Positions 23,101-31,561 of a stretch of DNA of 64,000 bases are shown one piece after another. Position 1 is the stretch's first letter. Each line of letters starts with the position of its first letter. A program made the translations under genes and the position numbers. The stretch is from positions 62,001 through 126,000 of the forward strand of contig JAKJHY010000014.1 in the NCBI GenBank assembly GCA_021648845.1. Reading direction: 5' to 3'. This DNA is from Mycobacterium sp. MBM. GTDB taxonomy: Bacteria > Actinomycetota > Actinomycetes > Mycobacteriales > Mycobacteriaceae. The notes under the pieces are model-generated. The model was not told where the DNA came from. It did no database searches and saw only the letters and a program-made list of their open reading frames with translations.

Positions 23101-25584
23101 GAGCTGTTCGGTGAGCTGCTCGGGCGCGACACCGTCGGCGCCGACGACTCGTTTTTCGAGCTCGGCGGACACTCGTTGCTGGCCACCAAACTGGTCGCCG
23201 CGGTGCGGGCACGCTGCGGTGTGGACATCGGCGTGCAGGAGATCTTCGAACTCGGCACCGTCGCCGGGATCGCCGCGCAGATCGACACCCTCGCGGCCGC
23301 CGGCGGCCACCGTGACCGGCCGGCCATGGTGGCCGTCCCACACGACGGGCCGCTCCAGATGTCGGCCGCTCAGCTGCGCCAGTGGTTCCAGTTCCGTATC
23401 GACGGACCCAACCCGGTCAACAACATTCCCTTCGCCGCACGCCTGAGCGGACCGAACAATCCGGCGGCGTTCGTCGAGGCCGTCACCGATGTGGTGCGCC
23501 GACACGAGATCCTGCGCACCACCTACCGGGAGGTCGACGGTTCGCCGTACCAGATCATCCACCCCGCCGCGGCGATCCCGGTCCGCCGGGCGCGTGGCGT
23601 CGGCGAAGAGTGGCTGCAGGCCGAACTAACCGCCGAACGGCGCCACTGCTTCGACCTGGAGCACGAGTGGCCGATCAGGGCCGCGATCCTGTCGACGAAA
23701 TCCGATGACACCCGCGGCGTGGAAGACGAGCATGTGCTGTCGCTGGTGGTACACCACATCGCCGCCGACCACTGGTCGGCGGGTGTGCTGTTCACCGACA
23801 TCCTGACCGCGTACCGGGCCCGCAACGCCGGGCAGGAGCCGGATTTCGCGCCGCTGCCGGTGCAATACGCCGACTACGCGGCATGGCAGGCGCAGCTGCT
23901 CGGCGGCCAGACCGAGAGCATCGACGTCCAACGTGACTATTGGGTGCGGCAGCTTTCGGGCCTGCCGGAGGACAACGGGCTGCGCCCGGACTTCCCACGC
24001 CCGCCGGTGCCCGACGGTGAAGGCGCCGCCTTGTCGTTCGCCATCGACGCCGATACCCGCGCGAAGCTGGCCGAACTGACCCGTGAGCTCGGTATCACCG
24101 AGTTCATGCTGCTGCAGGCCGCCGTTGCGGTCGCTTTGCACAAGGCCGGCGAAGGCACCGACATCCCGTTGGGCACCCCGGTGGCCGGCCGCACCGAGCC
24201 CGAACTCGACGGTCTGATCGGCTTTTTCATCAACATCGTGGTGCTGCGCAACAAATTGGACGGCAACCCTTCCGTGCGTGAGGTGCTGCGCCGGGCCCGG
24301 GAGATGGCGCTGGGCGCCTACGCACACCAGGACCTGCCGTTCGACCGCGTCGTCGACGCGGTCAGCCCGGTACGAACACTCTCCCGTAACCCGCTGTTCG
24401 GGGTCGTCGTACACGTGCGGGAGGAGTTGCCGTCCGATCAGGTCATCGAGGTCTCCGAGGACGGCGAGACCCGGTTAACGGCACTGGAGCCGACATTCGA
24501 TGTGGCACACGCCGATCTGTCGCTGAACTTCTTCGCCGAGACGGCCGCCGATGGCAGCCCGGCGGGCTACCAGGGCACGGTCATCTACCGCACCGAGCTG
24601 TACCGGCCGGATACCGCGCAGCGGTTGGTCACCTGGCTGGGCCGGGTCATCGAGGCATTCGCCGACAACCCGGATGTCACGCTGCGCGATATCACCGTCG
24701 CCGACGGGGAAGCGGCGATGAGCGAGTGGAGCCGCACAACCCCACCGCGCACCGGCCTGCCGCAGACCGCCGGAGCCGATCGGGTGTTCGTGCTCGACGA
24801 GTGGCTGAACCCGGTCGCCGTCGGTGTGGCCGGCGATGTCTACTACGCGGGGGGCGGTATCGACGCCGCCGCCGGCGCGGCTTCGCCCGCGGCGGCGTGC
24901 CGTTTCCTGGCTAACCCCTTGCCGGATGCCGGCGGCAGGACGTATCTGTACCGCACCGGGGACCGCGCACGCTGGACGGCCGAGGGTGCCCTGGAATACC
25001 TGGAGAGCGGTGACATGCGCGTGCAGGCCGCGCTGGAAGCGCTACCCGGTGTGGCCGCGGCGGTGACCAGGTACTGGGAGACCCGCAGCGGCCAGGTGCT
25101 GGGCGCATACGTCGTGCCGACCGACCCGGCGGCGCCATTCGACGCCACCGCACTGCCGGAACACCTTGCGGCACTGCCGATCACCGTTGTGGATGGGTTG
25201 ACCGCTCCGCTGCCGAGGCCGGTAATCACCACCTCCGCACCCAGCGAACCGGCTCGCACCGAGACCGAACGCGCATTGGCGGCCATGCTGACCGACCTGC
25301 TGTCGGCGCCGGAGTTCGGTCGCCACGACGACTTCTTCACCCTCGGTGGGGACAGCATCCTGGCCGTTCAGCTGGCGGCACGGGCCCGCGATGCCGGTGT
25401 GCCACTGACCGCTCGGATGGTGTTCGAGCATCCGGTGCTGGCCGAACTCGCCGCCGCCGTCGACGCGAAGGTGGCGCAGGCCGGCGCCGTGAGCGCCGAT
25501 ACCCACCACGAGCCGATGGCGGCGTCGGGGCTGTCCTCGGACGAGTTGGCCGCGCTGACCGCGGGATGGGGCGCCGAGAACTGA
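20164..25584 (+). CDS. mbtE: mycobactin NRPS MbtE (C-A-PCP-C-A remnant-PCP)
   Basis: A 1,806-residue NRPS expected to incorporate the first (N6-hydroxy)lysine. Domains: C1 (HHIAWDDGS near 170), a complete A domain (YTSGSTGLPKG near 612, YRSGDLARR, GKIDRKALP), PCP1 (GGHSLL, Ser near 1003), C2 (HHIAADHWS near 1198), then about 170 residues resembling only the C-terminal part of an A domain (VFVLDEWLNPVAVGVAGDVYY, YRTGDRARW), and PCP2 (GGDSIL near 1728). The second A domain lacks the A1-A5 core, including the phosphate-binding loop, and the final catalytic Lys motif, so it cannot activate an amino acid. GTG start; the final TGA shares one base with the mbtF ATG. Confidence 0.93.
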   Translation: MTDTVAASVASSRLELMRRKLAERGLASNATAETDEEALSDGQRRMWFVQAFDPTGVLLNISLSYRLTGALDADRLHTALNAVARRHPLLRTTYVADENGEPRAVLHDDLNPGWALHDLSEMSERARGLRLEVLAQREFGRSFDLTADSPLRITLVRLGADEHVMLLVAHHIAWDDGSWRVFFGDLTKAYGGSDLGPAPRPPAPAPDTTEEDLAHWRAVLTDPPEPLELPGPTGSAIPTGFRSQRSSQALAPETVAKVSALARETGATPYMVLLAAFGVLIYRYTHTDDFLVASPVLNRGTDDAIGYYGNTVAMRLRLQPDQGFRELVLDTRDTALGAFAHQRINLDRVVRELNPDRRHGAERMTRVSFGFREPDGGGFRPDGVRCSRGELRGHVTQLPLGFMVEWDGTNAVVEAEHLTEIIDADLAARMLTSFAALLDAALTDPQRPVARLDILADEDAEWLRAVSRGEQFDAPATTLAALVQEQAAKTPEVTAVVYEGRHYSYRQINETANRLAHKLISQGIGTEDRVAVLMEKSPELVITALGIVKAGAVYLPVDPSYPEDRLTYILADSDPAVVLRELDADLDGYSAADPTDADRVRPLLPENTAYLIYTSGSTGLPKGVPVPHRPIAEYFAWFGPEYQVSEQDRLLQVASQGFDVSIGEIFGMLAAGARLVIPKPDGLTDIGYLTELLRTEGVTSMHFVPSLLGLFLSLPGVNEWRTLQRVPIGGEALPGEVADKFHATFDSLLHNFYGPTETVLNCSRYKVEGKQGARIVPIGTPKINTTMHLLDDHLQPVPVGVIGEIYIGGTHVAHGYHRRPGLTAERFVADPFNPGMRMYRSGDLARRNADGDIEFVGRADEQVKIRGFRIELGEVAAAISVDPSVGQAVVVVSDVPGLGKSLVAYVTPAGESGVVEIDRIRARVAAALPEYMIPAAYVSIDEIPITAHGKIDRKALPEPEISVATAYREPGTDTERHVAELFGELLGRDTVGADDSFFELGGHSLLATKLVAAVRARCGVDIGVQEIFELGTVAGIAAQIDTLAAAGGHRDRPAMVAVPHDGPLQMSAAQLRQWFQFRIDGPNPVNNIPFAARLSGPNNPAAFVEAVTDVVRRHEILRTTYREVDGSPYQIIHPAAAIPVRRARGVGEEWLQAELTAERRHCFDLEHEWPIRAAILSTKSDDTRGVEDEHVLSLVVHHIAADHWSAGVLFTDILTAYRARNAGQEPDFAPLPVQYADYAAWQAQLLGGQTESIDVQRDYWVRQLSGLPEDNGLRPDFPRPPVPDGEGAALSFAIDADTRAKLAELTRELGITEFMLLQAAVAVALHKAGEGTDIPLGTPVAGRTEPELDGLIGFFINIVVLRNKLDGNPSVREVLRRAREMALGAYAHQDLPFDRVVDAVSPVRTLSRNPLFGVVVHVREELPSDQVIEVSEDGETRLTALEPTFDVAHADLSLNFFAETAADGSPAGYQGTVIYRTELYRPDTAQRLVTWLGRVIEAFADNPDVTLRDITVADGEAAMSEWSRTTPPRTGLPQTAGADRVFVLDEWLNPVAVGVAGDVYYAGGGIDAAAGAASPAAACRFLANPLPDAGGRTYLYRTGDRARWTAEGALEYLESGDMRVQAALEALPGVAAAVTRYWETRSGQVLGAYVVPTDPAAPFDATALPEHLAALPITVVDGLTAPLPRPVITTSAPSEPARTETERALAAMLTDLLSAPEFGRHDDFFTLGGDSILAVQLAARARDAGVPLTARMVFEHPVLAELAAAVDAKVAQAGAVSADTHHEPMAASGLSSDELAALTAGWGAEN
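24721..25260 (+). other. decayed adenylation domain within mbtE
   Basis: Residues about 1520-1699 of MbtE align by eye with A-domain motifs from just before A6 onward: LDEWLNP, GVAGDVYYAGG and YRTGDRARW are recognisable. The A8 hinge is reduced to ESGDMRVQAALEAL and the A10 Lys motif is absent. About 350-400 residues of core are missing. The reading frame is intact, so this is an in-frame deletion within a functional gene and not a pseudogene. Confidence 0.75.
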
Positions 25585-28500
25585 TGAGTGGACCGCCCAG
25601 TCCCGCGGTGGCCGGCGCGCCCGCCGCCAAGCCCAGCATCACCGATGTGATGGCGCTGAGCCCGCTCCAACAGGGGCTCTACTCGCTGGCCGGACTGACC
25701 GACAGCGACCCGTATTTCATCGCGATGGCCGCCGATATCGAAGGCGACCTGGACCCCGGCCTGCTGAAATCCTGCGCCGAGGCGATGTTGGAACGCCATC
25801 CCAACGTGCGGGTCAGCTTCTTCCAGGGCAACCTGAGCCGTCCGGTGGCCGTGGTCCCGTCGGTGTTCGAGCTGCCCTGGCAACACGTGGTGGCCACCGC
25901 CGACGAAGCCGCCGCGCTGGAGGCCGAGACCCGAAGCAGGCCCTTCGATCTGGGTGGCGGCCCGGCGATCCGGTTCCTGCTGGTGCAGTTGCCACAACGC
26001 CGGTGGCGGCTGGTGGTGGTCGCCCACCACATCGTCATCGACGGCTGGTCACTGCCGGTGTTCGTCGGCGAACTGATCGGTCTGTACCGGGCCGGAGGCG
26101 ATGTCGCCGCGTTACCGCCGGCACCGCGTCCGTACCGCGATTACATCGGTTGGCTGGCCGGCCGGGACCCGGAGGTCAGCCGCCGGCGTTGGCGGGCTCA
26201 CCTTGCCGATCTGGACGGCCCGACGCTGCTCACCCCGGCCCTGGGTGGTGACGCCACTGCGGGCCTGCCCACCCGCACCGAGATCGAGCTGGACGAGCAG
26301 GGCACCGCCGCGCTGCTGGAGGCCGCCAGGGCGCGCGGTATCACCGTCAGCACGCTGTTCCAAATGGCCTGGGCTGCAATTCTGTCCGCGTTCACCGATC
26401 GCTCCGACGTGGTCTTCGGGGTGACGGTGTCCGGCCGCCCCGACGAGCTGTCCGGGGTGGAGTCGATGGTCGGGCTGTTCATCAACACCGTGCCGCTGCG
26501 GGTCCGGCTCGACCCCGCCGAGCGGGTCGGGTCGCTGTGTCTTGCGCTGCAACGCGAGGCGGCCGAACTGCGGGACCACGGCTTCCTGAGTCATGCCGAG
26601 CTACGCGCTGCGGGCGGTATCGGCGAGCTGTACGACACGCTGCTGGTATACGAGAACTTCCCGCCCGGCGGACTGGTCGGCAGCAACGAATTCGACCTCG
26701 GCTCGGCGGTGATCCGGCCCGCCGCCCTGGAGAGCCTGTCGCATTTCCCGGTCACCATCGCCGCCCATCCGACCCACGGGCGGCTCACCGTGCTGGTCGA
26801 GACCTTGGACGGCGCGCTGGGGCTGCTCGATCCGAAAACCCTCGGCCAACGGGTTCTGGTCGTCGTGCAACGCCTGCTGGCGTGCTGGGGCCGCCCGATG
26901 CGCGATGTGGCGGTGACCCTCGACACCGAGCTCGACAGCGCCGATATCGGTGAAACCGTCAGCGCGACCGGTGGTTTCCACACCGCGGTAGCCGCCGTGG
27001 CGGCCGAGCGTCCGAACCAGATCGCGTTGAGCTGGGACCCGGCCACCGCGTCCAGGTTCGGCGCGGCAGGCGAGCTGAGCTACCGCGAATTCGACGCCGC
27101 CGCCGACCGGCTGGCGGCCGAACTGCAGCGCAGGGGTGTCGGTGCCGAGACCCCGGTGCCCATCCTGTTGCGCCGTGGACCCGAGTACGTGGTCGCCATG
27201 CTGGCCGTGCTGAAGGCCGGCGGGTTGATCGTGCCCCTGGATCCGGGGATGCCCGAACAGCGGATCGACGAGATCCTCGCACAGACCAGCGCCGAGCTCG
27301 TCATCGACGACGAGCTGCTGGCCGCAGCGAGTGCAGAACCCGGCCCGGATTTCCGGCCGGCGCAGATCCGGCCGGAGCAGGGCGCCTACATCATCTTCAC
27401 ATCGGGCACGACGGGAAAACCCAAGGGCGTCATCGGGACCCACAGTGCGCTACTTGCCTACGGATACGATCACGTGCGCAATGTGCTCGGGCCGGCGCAG
27501 TCTCGGCGTGACCGCGCGTTGCGCATCGCCCACGCCTGGTCGTTCACCTTCGACGCGGCGTGGCAGCCGCTCGTGGCACTGCTGGGCGGTCACACCGTGC
27601 ACATCATCGGTGACGAGGTGCAACGCGATGCCGAGGCGCTGGTCGCGACGATCGGCCAGTTCGGGCTGGACATGATCGACACCACACCGTCGATGTTCGC
27701 CCAACTGCGAGCGGCCGGACTGCTGTCCGCGGTGCCGCTGGCCGTGCTGGCGCTCGGTGGCGAGAACATCGACACCGAGGCCTGGGAGGGTATCCGTGCC
27801 GAGTGCGAGCGCACGGGTGTGCGGGCCTACAACTGTTACGGGCCGACCGAGACGACGGTCGAGGCCGTCGTGGCCGCGATCGCCCACAATTCCGCGCCCT
27901 GCATCGGCCGCCCCACCGCGCCGATGGCCGCACATGTGCTCGACCACTGGTTGCGCCCGGTTCCCGTCGGGGTCGCCGGTGAGCTGTATCTGTCCGGCGC
28001 GCAGCTGACCCGCGGCTATCTCGGGCGGGCGGGGGAGACCTCGGCGCGGTTCGTCGCCGATCCGGTCCGCCCGGGCGCCCGGATGTACCGCACCGGCGAT
28101 ATCGTGCGGCGACTACCGGGCTCGACATCCCCCGGCTCGCTGCGCTCCCGCCCACCGGAAGGCGCCCTGCAGTTCCTCGGGCGCAGTGACGATCAGGTGA
28201 AGATCCGTGGGTTCCGGGTGGAGCCCGCGGAGGTGGCGGCCGCGCTGCACCGCCATCCCGGCGTCCGGCACGCGCACGTCGCGGTGCGCCGGCACCGCAG
28301 CGGCCCGCGGCTGACGGCCTATGTGGTGACGGATGTCAGCACCTCCGAACTGCGCCGGATGTTGACCGGTGTGCTGCCGAAATACCTTGTTCCACATCAC
28401 ATCCTCGACGTCGAGGCGATCCCGCTGACCTCGCACGGCAAGGTCGACGATGCGGCGCTGGCGGCGCTGGACGCAGACCGCGCAGGCGACTCAGAGGAGT

Positions 28501-30056
28501 TCGCGGCACCCAGCACCGAGACCGAGATCGTGCTGGCCGAGGTGCTCGGCGAACTACTGGATTCCGCCGTGGTGGACGTAAACGCCGACTTCCTCGACCT
28601 CGGCCTGGACAGCATCGTGGCGTTATCGGTGGTGCAGGCGGCGCGCCGGCGCGGCGTGTCCCTACGGGCCCGACTGATGCTGGAATGCACCAACATCCGT
28701 GAACTGGCCGCAGCCATGGATACCGACGCCGACACCGACGCCGAACATCCCGGTGTCGACGACACCGGGCCGATTCCGCTGCTGCCCGCCGCGCACTGGC
28801 TGCTGGCCCACGGTGATCCGCGCCGGCTGGCGTCCACCGAGGTGATCCGGCTGCCGCGGGGAGCAACCCGTGCGCAACTGGATGCGCTGCTGCGCACGGT
28901 GGTCACCGGCCACGCCGCGCTGCACAGCCGATTGGACCGGGCGGCAATGACTTTGGTCGAGCATCCGGTGGGTGACCTGCTCACCGAGGAACACGCCTCC
29001 GGGGACCTGGTCGCGGCCGTGGCGCGGCACACCGATGCGGCGCTGCAGCGTCTGGACCCCGAGCGGAGCGCGATGTTCGACGCGGTGTGGCTGCACCACG
29101 ACAGCGGCGCCGAGGTGCTGGTGCTGACCGTCCATGTGCTCGCGATGGACCCGGCCTCCTGGCAGATCGTGCTGGGCGAGCTCGAAACCGGTTGGCACGC
29201 CCTGGCCGCGGGACACCGGCCGGCCGCGGTCCGTGAGCACACCTCGCTTCGCGCGTGGGCGCGCCTGCTGGGCGAACGGGCACTCAAGCTGGACACCTGC
29301 GAGTTCTGGGAACGCCAACTCGCCGGTGCCGACCCGGATATCGGTACCCGCCGGGTGCGCCCGGATACCGACCGGGCCGCCGACGTCGTGGTGTCGATGT
29401 CCTTCGTCGGACGCGCCGTCACCGCGCAGGTGCTGACCGCGCCGGTCCCGGTGCCCGAGGTGCTGGCCGCGGCGACCGCCCGGGCGCTGACCAGGTGGCG
29501 CCGCGGGCGCGGACAGGACACGCCCGCACCGCTGCTCGCCCTGGAAACCCACGGCCGCGCCGACGGCGTCGTCTCGGCGGGGCTGGCCGAGACCACCCGC
29601 CGCATCGACACCGGGGACACTGTCGGGCTGCTCAGCGCGATCTATCCGGTGCGCCTGACATCGGAGGATCTCGCCGGGGTGGCCGCCGAACTGGCCGCCA
29701 TCCCGGGCGACGGTATCGACTACGCGCTGCTTCGGTACTTGCGTACCGATACCGCGGAGCGGCTGCGCACGCACCGCGACCCGCAGATCCTGCTGAACTA
29801 CCTGGGCCGGATGCGGCAGGCGCCCACCGGTTCGGCGTTGACGCTGGAGCGGGACCTGCTCGCGCAGGTTTCCCGGATACCCGAACCCGAACTGGCCGTG
29901 CGCCACGAGATCACGCTGAACGTGGCGATGGTCGACAAGGACGGCGCGCCGGTGCTGGGTACCCAGTGGCGCACACTGCCCGACATCCTGTCCGCCGATG
30001 ACGTCGCCGCATTCCAGGCGCTGTGGCAGGACGCCCTACGAGAGGTGATTTCATGA
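25584..30056 (+). CDS. mbtF: mycobactin NRPS MbtF (C-A-PCP-E/C-like)
   Basis: A 1,490-residue NRPS for the terminal lysine unit. Domains: N-terminal C-like domain (LSPLQQGLYS, HHIVIDGWS near 150), A domain (FTSGTTGKPKG near 605, YRTGDIVRR, SHGKVDDA), PCP (LGLDSIV near 1010) and a terminal epimerase/condensation-like domain of about 430 residues. In this last domain the HHxxxDxxSW motif reads HVLAMDPASW, so the second His is Val. NYLGRM near the end is the E-domain signature. The ATG at 25584 overlaps the mbtE stop by one base. A six-codon-longer start at 25566 lies inside mbtE and is less likely. Confidence 0.93.
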   Translation: MSGPPSPAVAGAPAAKPSITDVMALSPLQQGLYSLAGLTDSDPYFIAMAADIEGDLDPGLLKSCAEAMLERHPNVRVSFFQGNLSRPVAVVPSVFELPWQHVVATADEAAALEAETRSRPFDLGGGPAIRFLLVQLPQRRWRLVVVAHHIVIDGWSLPVFVGELIGLYRAGGDVAALPPAPRPYRDYIGWLAGRDPEVSRRRWRAHLADLDGPTLLTPALGGDATAGLPTRTEIELDEQGTAALLEAARARGITVSTLFQMAWAAILSAFTDRSDVVFGVTVSGRPDELSGVESMVGLFINTVPLRVRLDPAERVGSLCLALQREAAELRDHGFLSHAELRAAGGIGELYDTLLVYENFPPGGLVGSNEFDLGSAVIRPAALESLSHFPVTIAAHPTHGRLTVLVETLDGALGLLDPKTLGQRVLVVVQRLLACWGRPMRDVAVTLDTELDSADIGETVSATGGFHTAVAAVAAERPNQIALSWDPATASRFGAAGELSYREFDAAADRLAAELQRRGVGAETPVPILLRRGPEYVVAMLAVLKAGGLIVPLDPGMPEQRIDEILAQTSAELVIDDELLAAASAEPGPDFRPAQIRPEQGAYIIFTSGTTGKPKGVIGTHSALLAYGYDHVRNVLGPAQSRRDRALRIAHAWSFTFDAAWQPLVALLGGHTVHIIGDEVQRDAEALVATIGQFGLDMIDTTPSMFAQLRAAGLLSAVPLAVLALGGENIDTEAWEGIRAECERTGVRAYNCYGPTETTVEAVVAAIAHNSAPCIGRPTAPMAAHVLDHWLRPVPVGVAGELYLSGAQLTRGYLGRAGETSARFVADPVRPGARMYRTGDIVRRLPGSTSPGSLRSRPPEGALQFLGRSDDQVKIRGFRVEPAEVAAALHRHPGVRHAHVAVRRHRSGPRLTAYVVTDVSTSELRRMLTGVLPKYLVPHHILDVEAIPLTSHGKVDDAALAALDADRAGDSEEFAAPSTETEIVLAEVLGELLDSAVVDVNADFLDLGLDSIVALSVVQAARRRGVSLRARLMLECTNIRELAAAMDTDADTDAEHPGVDDTGPIPLLPAAHWLLAHGDPRRLASTEVIRLPRGATRAQLDALLRTVVTGHAALHSRLDRAAMTLVEHPVGDLLTEEHASGDLVAAVARHTDAALQRLDPERSAMFDAVWLHHDSGAEVLVLTVHVLAMDPASWQIVLGELETGWHALAAGHRPAAVREHTSLRAWARLLGERALKLDTCEFWERQLAGADPDIGTRRVRPDTDRAADVVVSMSFVGRAVTAQVLTAPVPVPEVLAAATARALTRWRRGRGQDTPAPLLALETHGRADGVVSAGLAETTRRIDTGDTVGLLSAIYPVRLTSEDLAGVAAELAAIPGDGIDYALLRYLRTDTAERLRTHRDPQILLNYLGRMRQAPTGSALTLERDLLAQVSRIPEPELAVRHEITLNVAMVDKDGAPVLGTQWRTLPDILSADDVAAFQALWQDALREVIS

Positions 30057-30069
30057 CAGAGGGGTCGAG

Positions 30070-31374
30070 ATGACGAAGACACTTGCCGTGATCGGCGCCG
30101 GGGTGAAGGCGATCGCGGTGGCGGCCAAGGCCGCCGAACTGCGCGCCATGGACGTCCCGGCCCCCGATGTGGTGGCCATCGAGCGCACCTCGGTGGCGGC
30201 GAACTGGCAGCCGGCCGGCGGCTGGACCGACGGGCAGCACCGGCTGGGTACCGGCCCCGAGAAGGACATCGGCTTCCCGTACCAGTCGGCGCTGGTCGCG
30301 CGCCGCAATGCCGAGCTGGACCAGCGGATGATGCGCCACAGTTGGCAGTCCTACCTGGTGTCCACCGGCCAGTTCTCCGAGTGGATCGACCGCGGGCGCC
30401 CGGCACCGACCCATAAACGCTGGAGTCAGTACCTGAGCTGGGTCGCGGCGAACACCGGGATGACGGTCCGCCACGGCGAGGTCACCGAGATCGGGCTGCA
30501 GTACCGCGATGACGGGGTGCGCTGGGAACTGGGCACCCGGGAGGGTGCGGTGCACGCCGACGCCTTGATGGTCACCGGACCCGGGCAGGCCGAGCGCTCC
30601 ATCCTGCCGGGCAACCCGCGGGTGCTCTCGATCGCCCAGTTCTGGCATCGTGCCGCCCAGCACGAGCTGATCGCCGCGGACCGGGTGGCCGTCATCGGCG
30701 GCGGTGAGACAGCCGGCACCATGCTCGACGAGCTGTTCCGGCACCGGGTTTCGACGATCACGGTGATCTCGCCGCAGGTGACGCTGTTCACCAGGGGCGA
30801 GGGGTTCTTCGAGAACGCGTTGTATTCCGATCCCATCCACTGGGCCGGTCTCACGCTGGCCGAGAAACGCGACGCCATGAACCGCACCGACCGCGGTGTG
30901 TTCTCGGTGCGGGTGCAGGAGGCACTGCTGGCCGACGACCGGATCCGGCATCTGCGCGGGCGGGTGGCGCACGCGGTGGCCCGCGATGAGCGGATCCGGT
31001 TGACGCTGCAGACCGAGCGCGGCGGGGAGCGTCTGGAGACGGTGCACGGTTTTGACCTGGTGATCGACGGTTCCGGGGCCAACGCGATGTGGTTCGTGCC
31101 GCTGCTGCGCCAGGACGCGCTCGATGTCCTGGAGCTGGGCATGGGTAAAGCGCTGGATGCCGACAGCATCCAGGAGTCGATCGGCTACGACCTGTCGGTC
31201 GACGATGTCGAGCCCAAACTGTTCCTGCCCGGACTGGCCGGCCTCACCCAGGGGCCCGGGTTCCCCAACCTGAGCTGCCTGGGCCGATTGTCCGACCGGG
31301 TGTTGGGGTCGGAGTTTTTCACCAAGACCGATGCCGCTGCGAGGAGAGTCGATGAGCAACAACCCGTTCGATGA
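30070..31374 (+). CDS. mbtG: lysine N6-hydroxylase MbtG
   Basis: FAD- and NADPH-dependent monooxygenase of 434 residues that hydroxylates lysine side chains for the hydroxamate iron ligands. The FAD fold starts at IGAGVKA (an Ala where many relatives have Gly, as in other MbtG proteins) and the NADPH site is IGGGETAG near residue 215. ATG at 30070 with AGAGGGG 5 bases upstream. A six-codon ORF beginning at 30053 overlaps the mbtF end and is probably meaningless. It overlaps mbtH by 23 bases. Confidence 0.94.
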   Translation: MTKTLAVIGAGVKAIAVAAKAAELRAMDVPAPDVVAIERTSVAANWQPAGGWTDGQHRLGTGPEKDIGFPYQSALVARRNAELDQRMMRHSWQSYLVSTGQFSEWIDRGRPAPTHKRWSQYLSWVAANTGMTVRHGEVTEIGLQYRDDGVRWELGTREGAVHADALMVTGPGQAERSILPGNPRVLSIAQFWHRAAQHELIAADRVAVIGGGETAGTMLDELFRHRVSTITVISPQVTLFTRGEGFFENALYSDPIHWAGLTLAEKRDAMNRTDRGVFSVRVQEALLADDRIRHLRGRVAHAVARDERIRLTLQTERGGERLETVHGFDLVIDGSGANAMWFVPLLRQDALDVLELGMGKALDADSIQESIGYDLSVDDVEPKLFLPGLAGLTQGPGFPNLSCLGRLSDRVLGSEFFTKTDAAARRVDEQQPVR

Positions 31375-31561
31375 CGAGGACGGCGCCTTCTTCGTCCTGG
31401 TGAACGACGAAGAGCAATACAGCCTGTGGCCGAAGTTCGCCGAGGTGCCCGCCGGGTGGCGGGTGGTCTTCGGGGAGAGCAGCCGCGCGGACTGCCTGGC
31501 CTATGTCGAGGAGAACTGGACCGACCTGCGGCCCAAGAGCCTGCGCGACGCCATGTCCTAA
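31352..31561 (+). CDS. mbtH: MbtH, NRPS adenylation-domain activator
   Basis: A 69-residue MbtH-type protein with the family pattern NPFDDEDGAFFVLVNDEEQ, YSLWP, PAGW and NWTDLRP. It binds adenylation domains such as MbtB, MbtE and MbtF and helps their folding and activity. ATG at 31352 with GAGGAGAG just upstream; the start lies inside mbtG. It ends the rightward mycobactin operon and its TAA overlaps the TAG of the convergent downstream gene. Confidence 0.96.
   Translation: MSNNPFDDEDGAFFVLVNDEEQYSLWPKFAEVPAGWRVVFGESSRADCLAYVEENWTDLRPKSLRDAMS

Noticed and set aside
30053..30073. Six-codon ORF between mbtF and mbtG
   Set aside because: Too short and without its own ribosome site. It is the by-product of the ATGA at the mbtF stop, and the mbtG start has its own AGAGGGG site.
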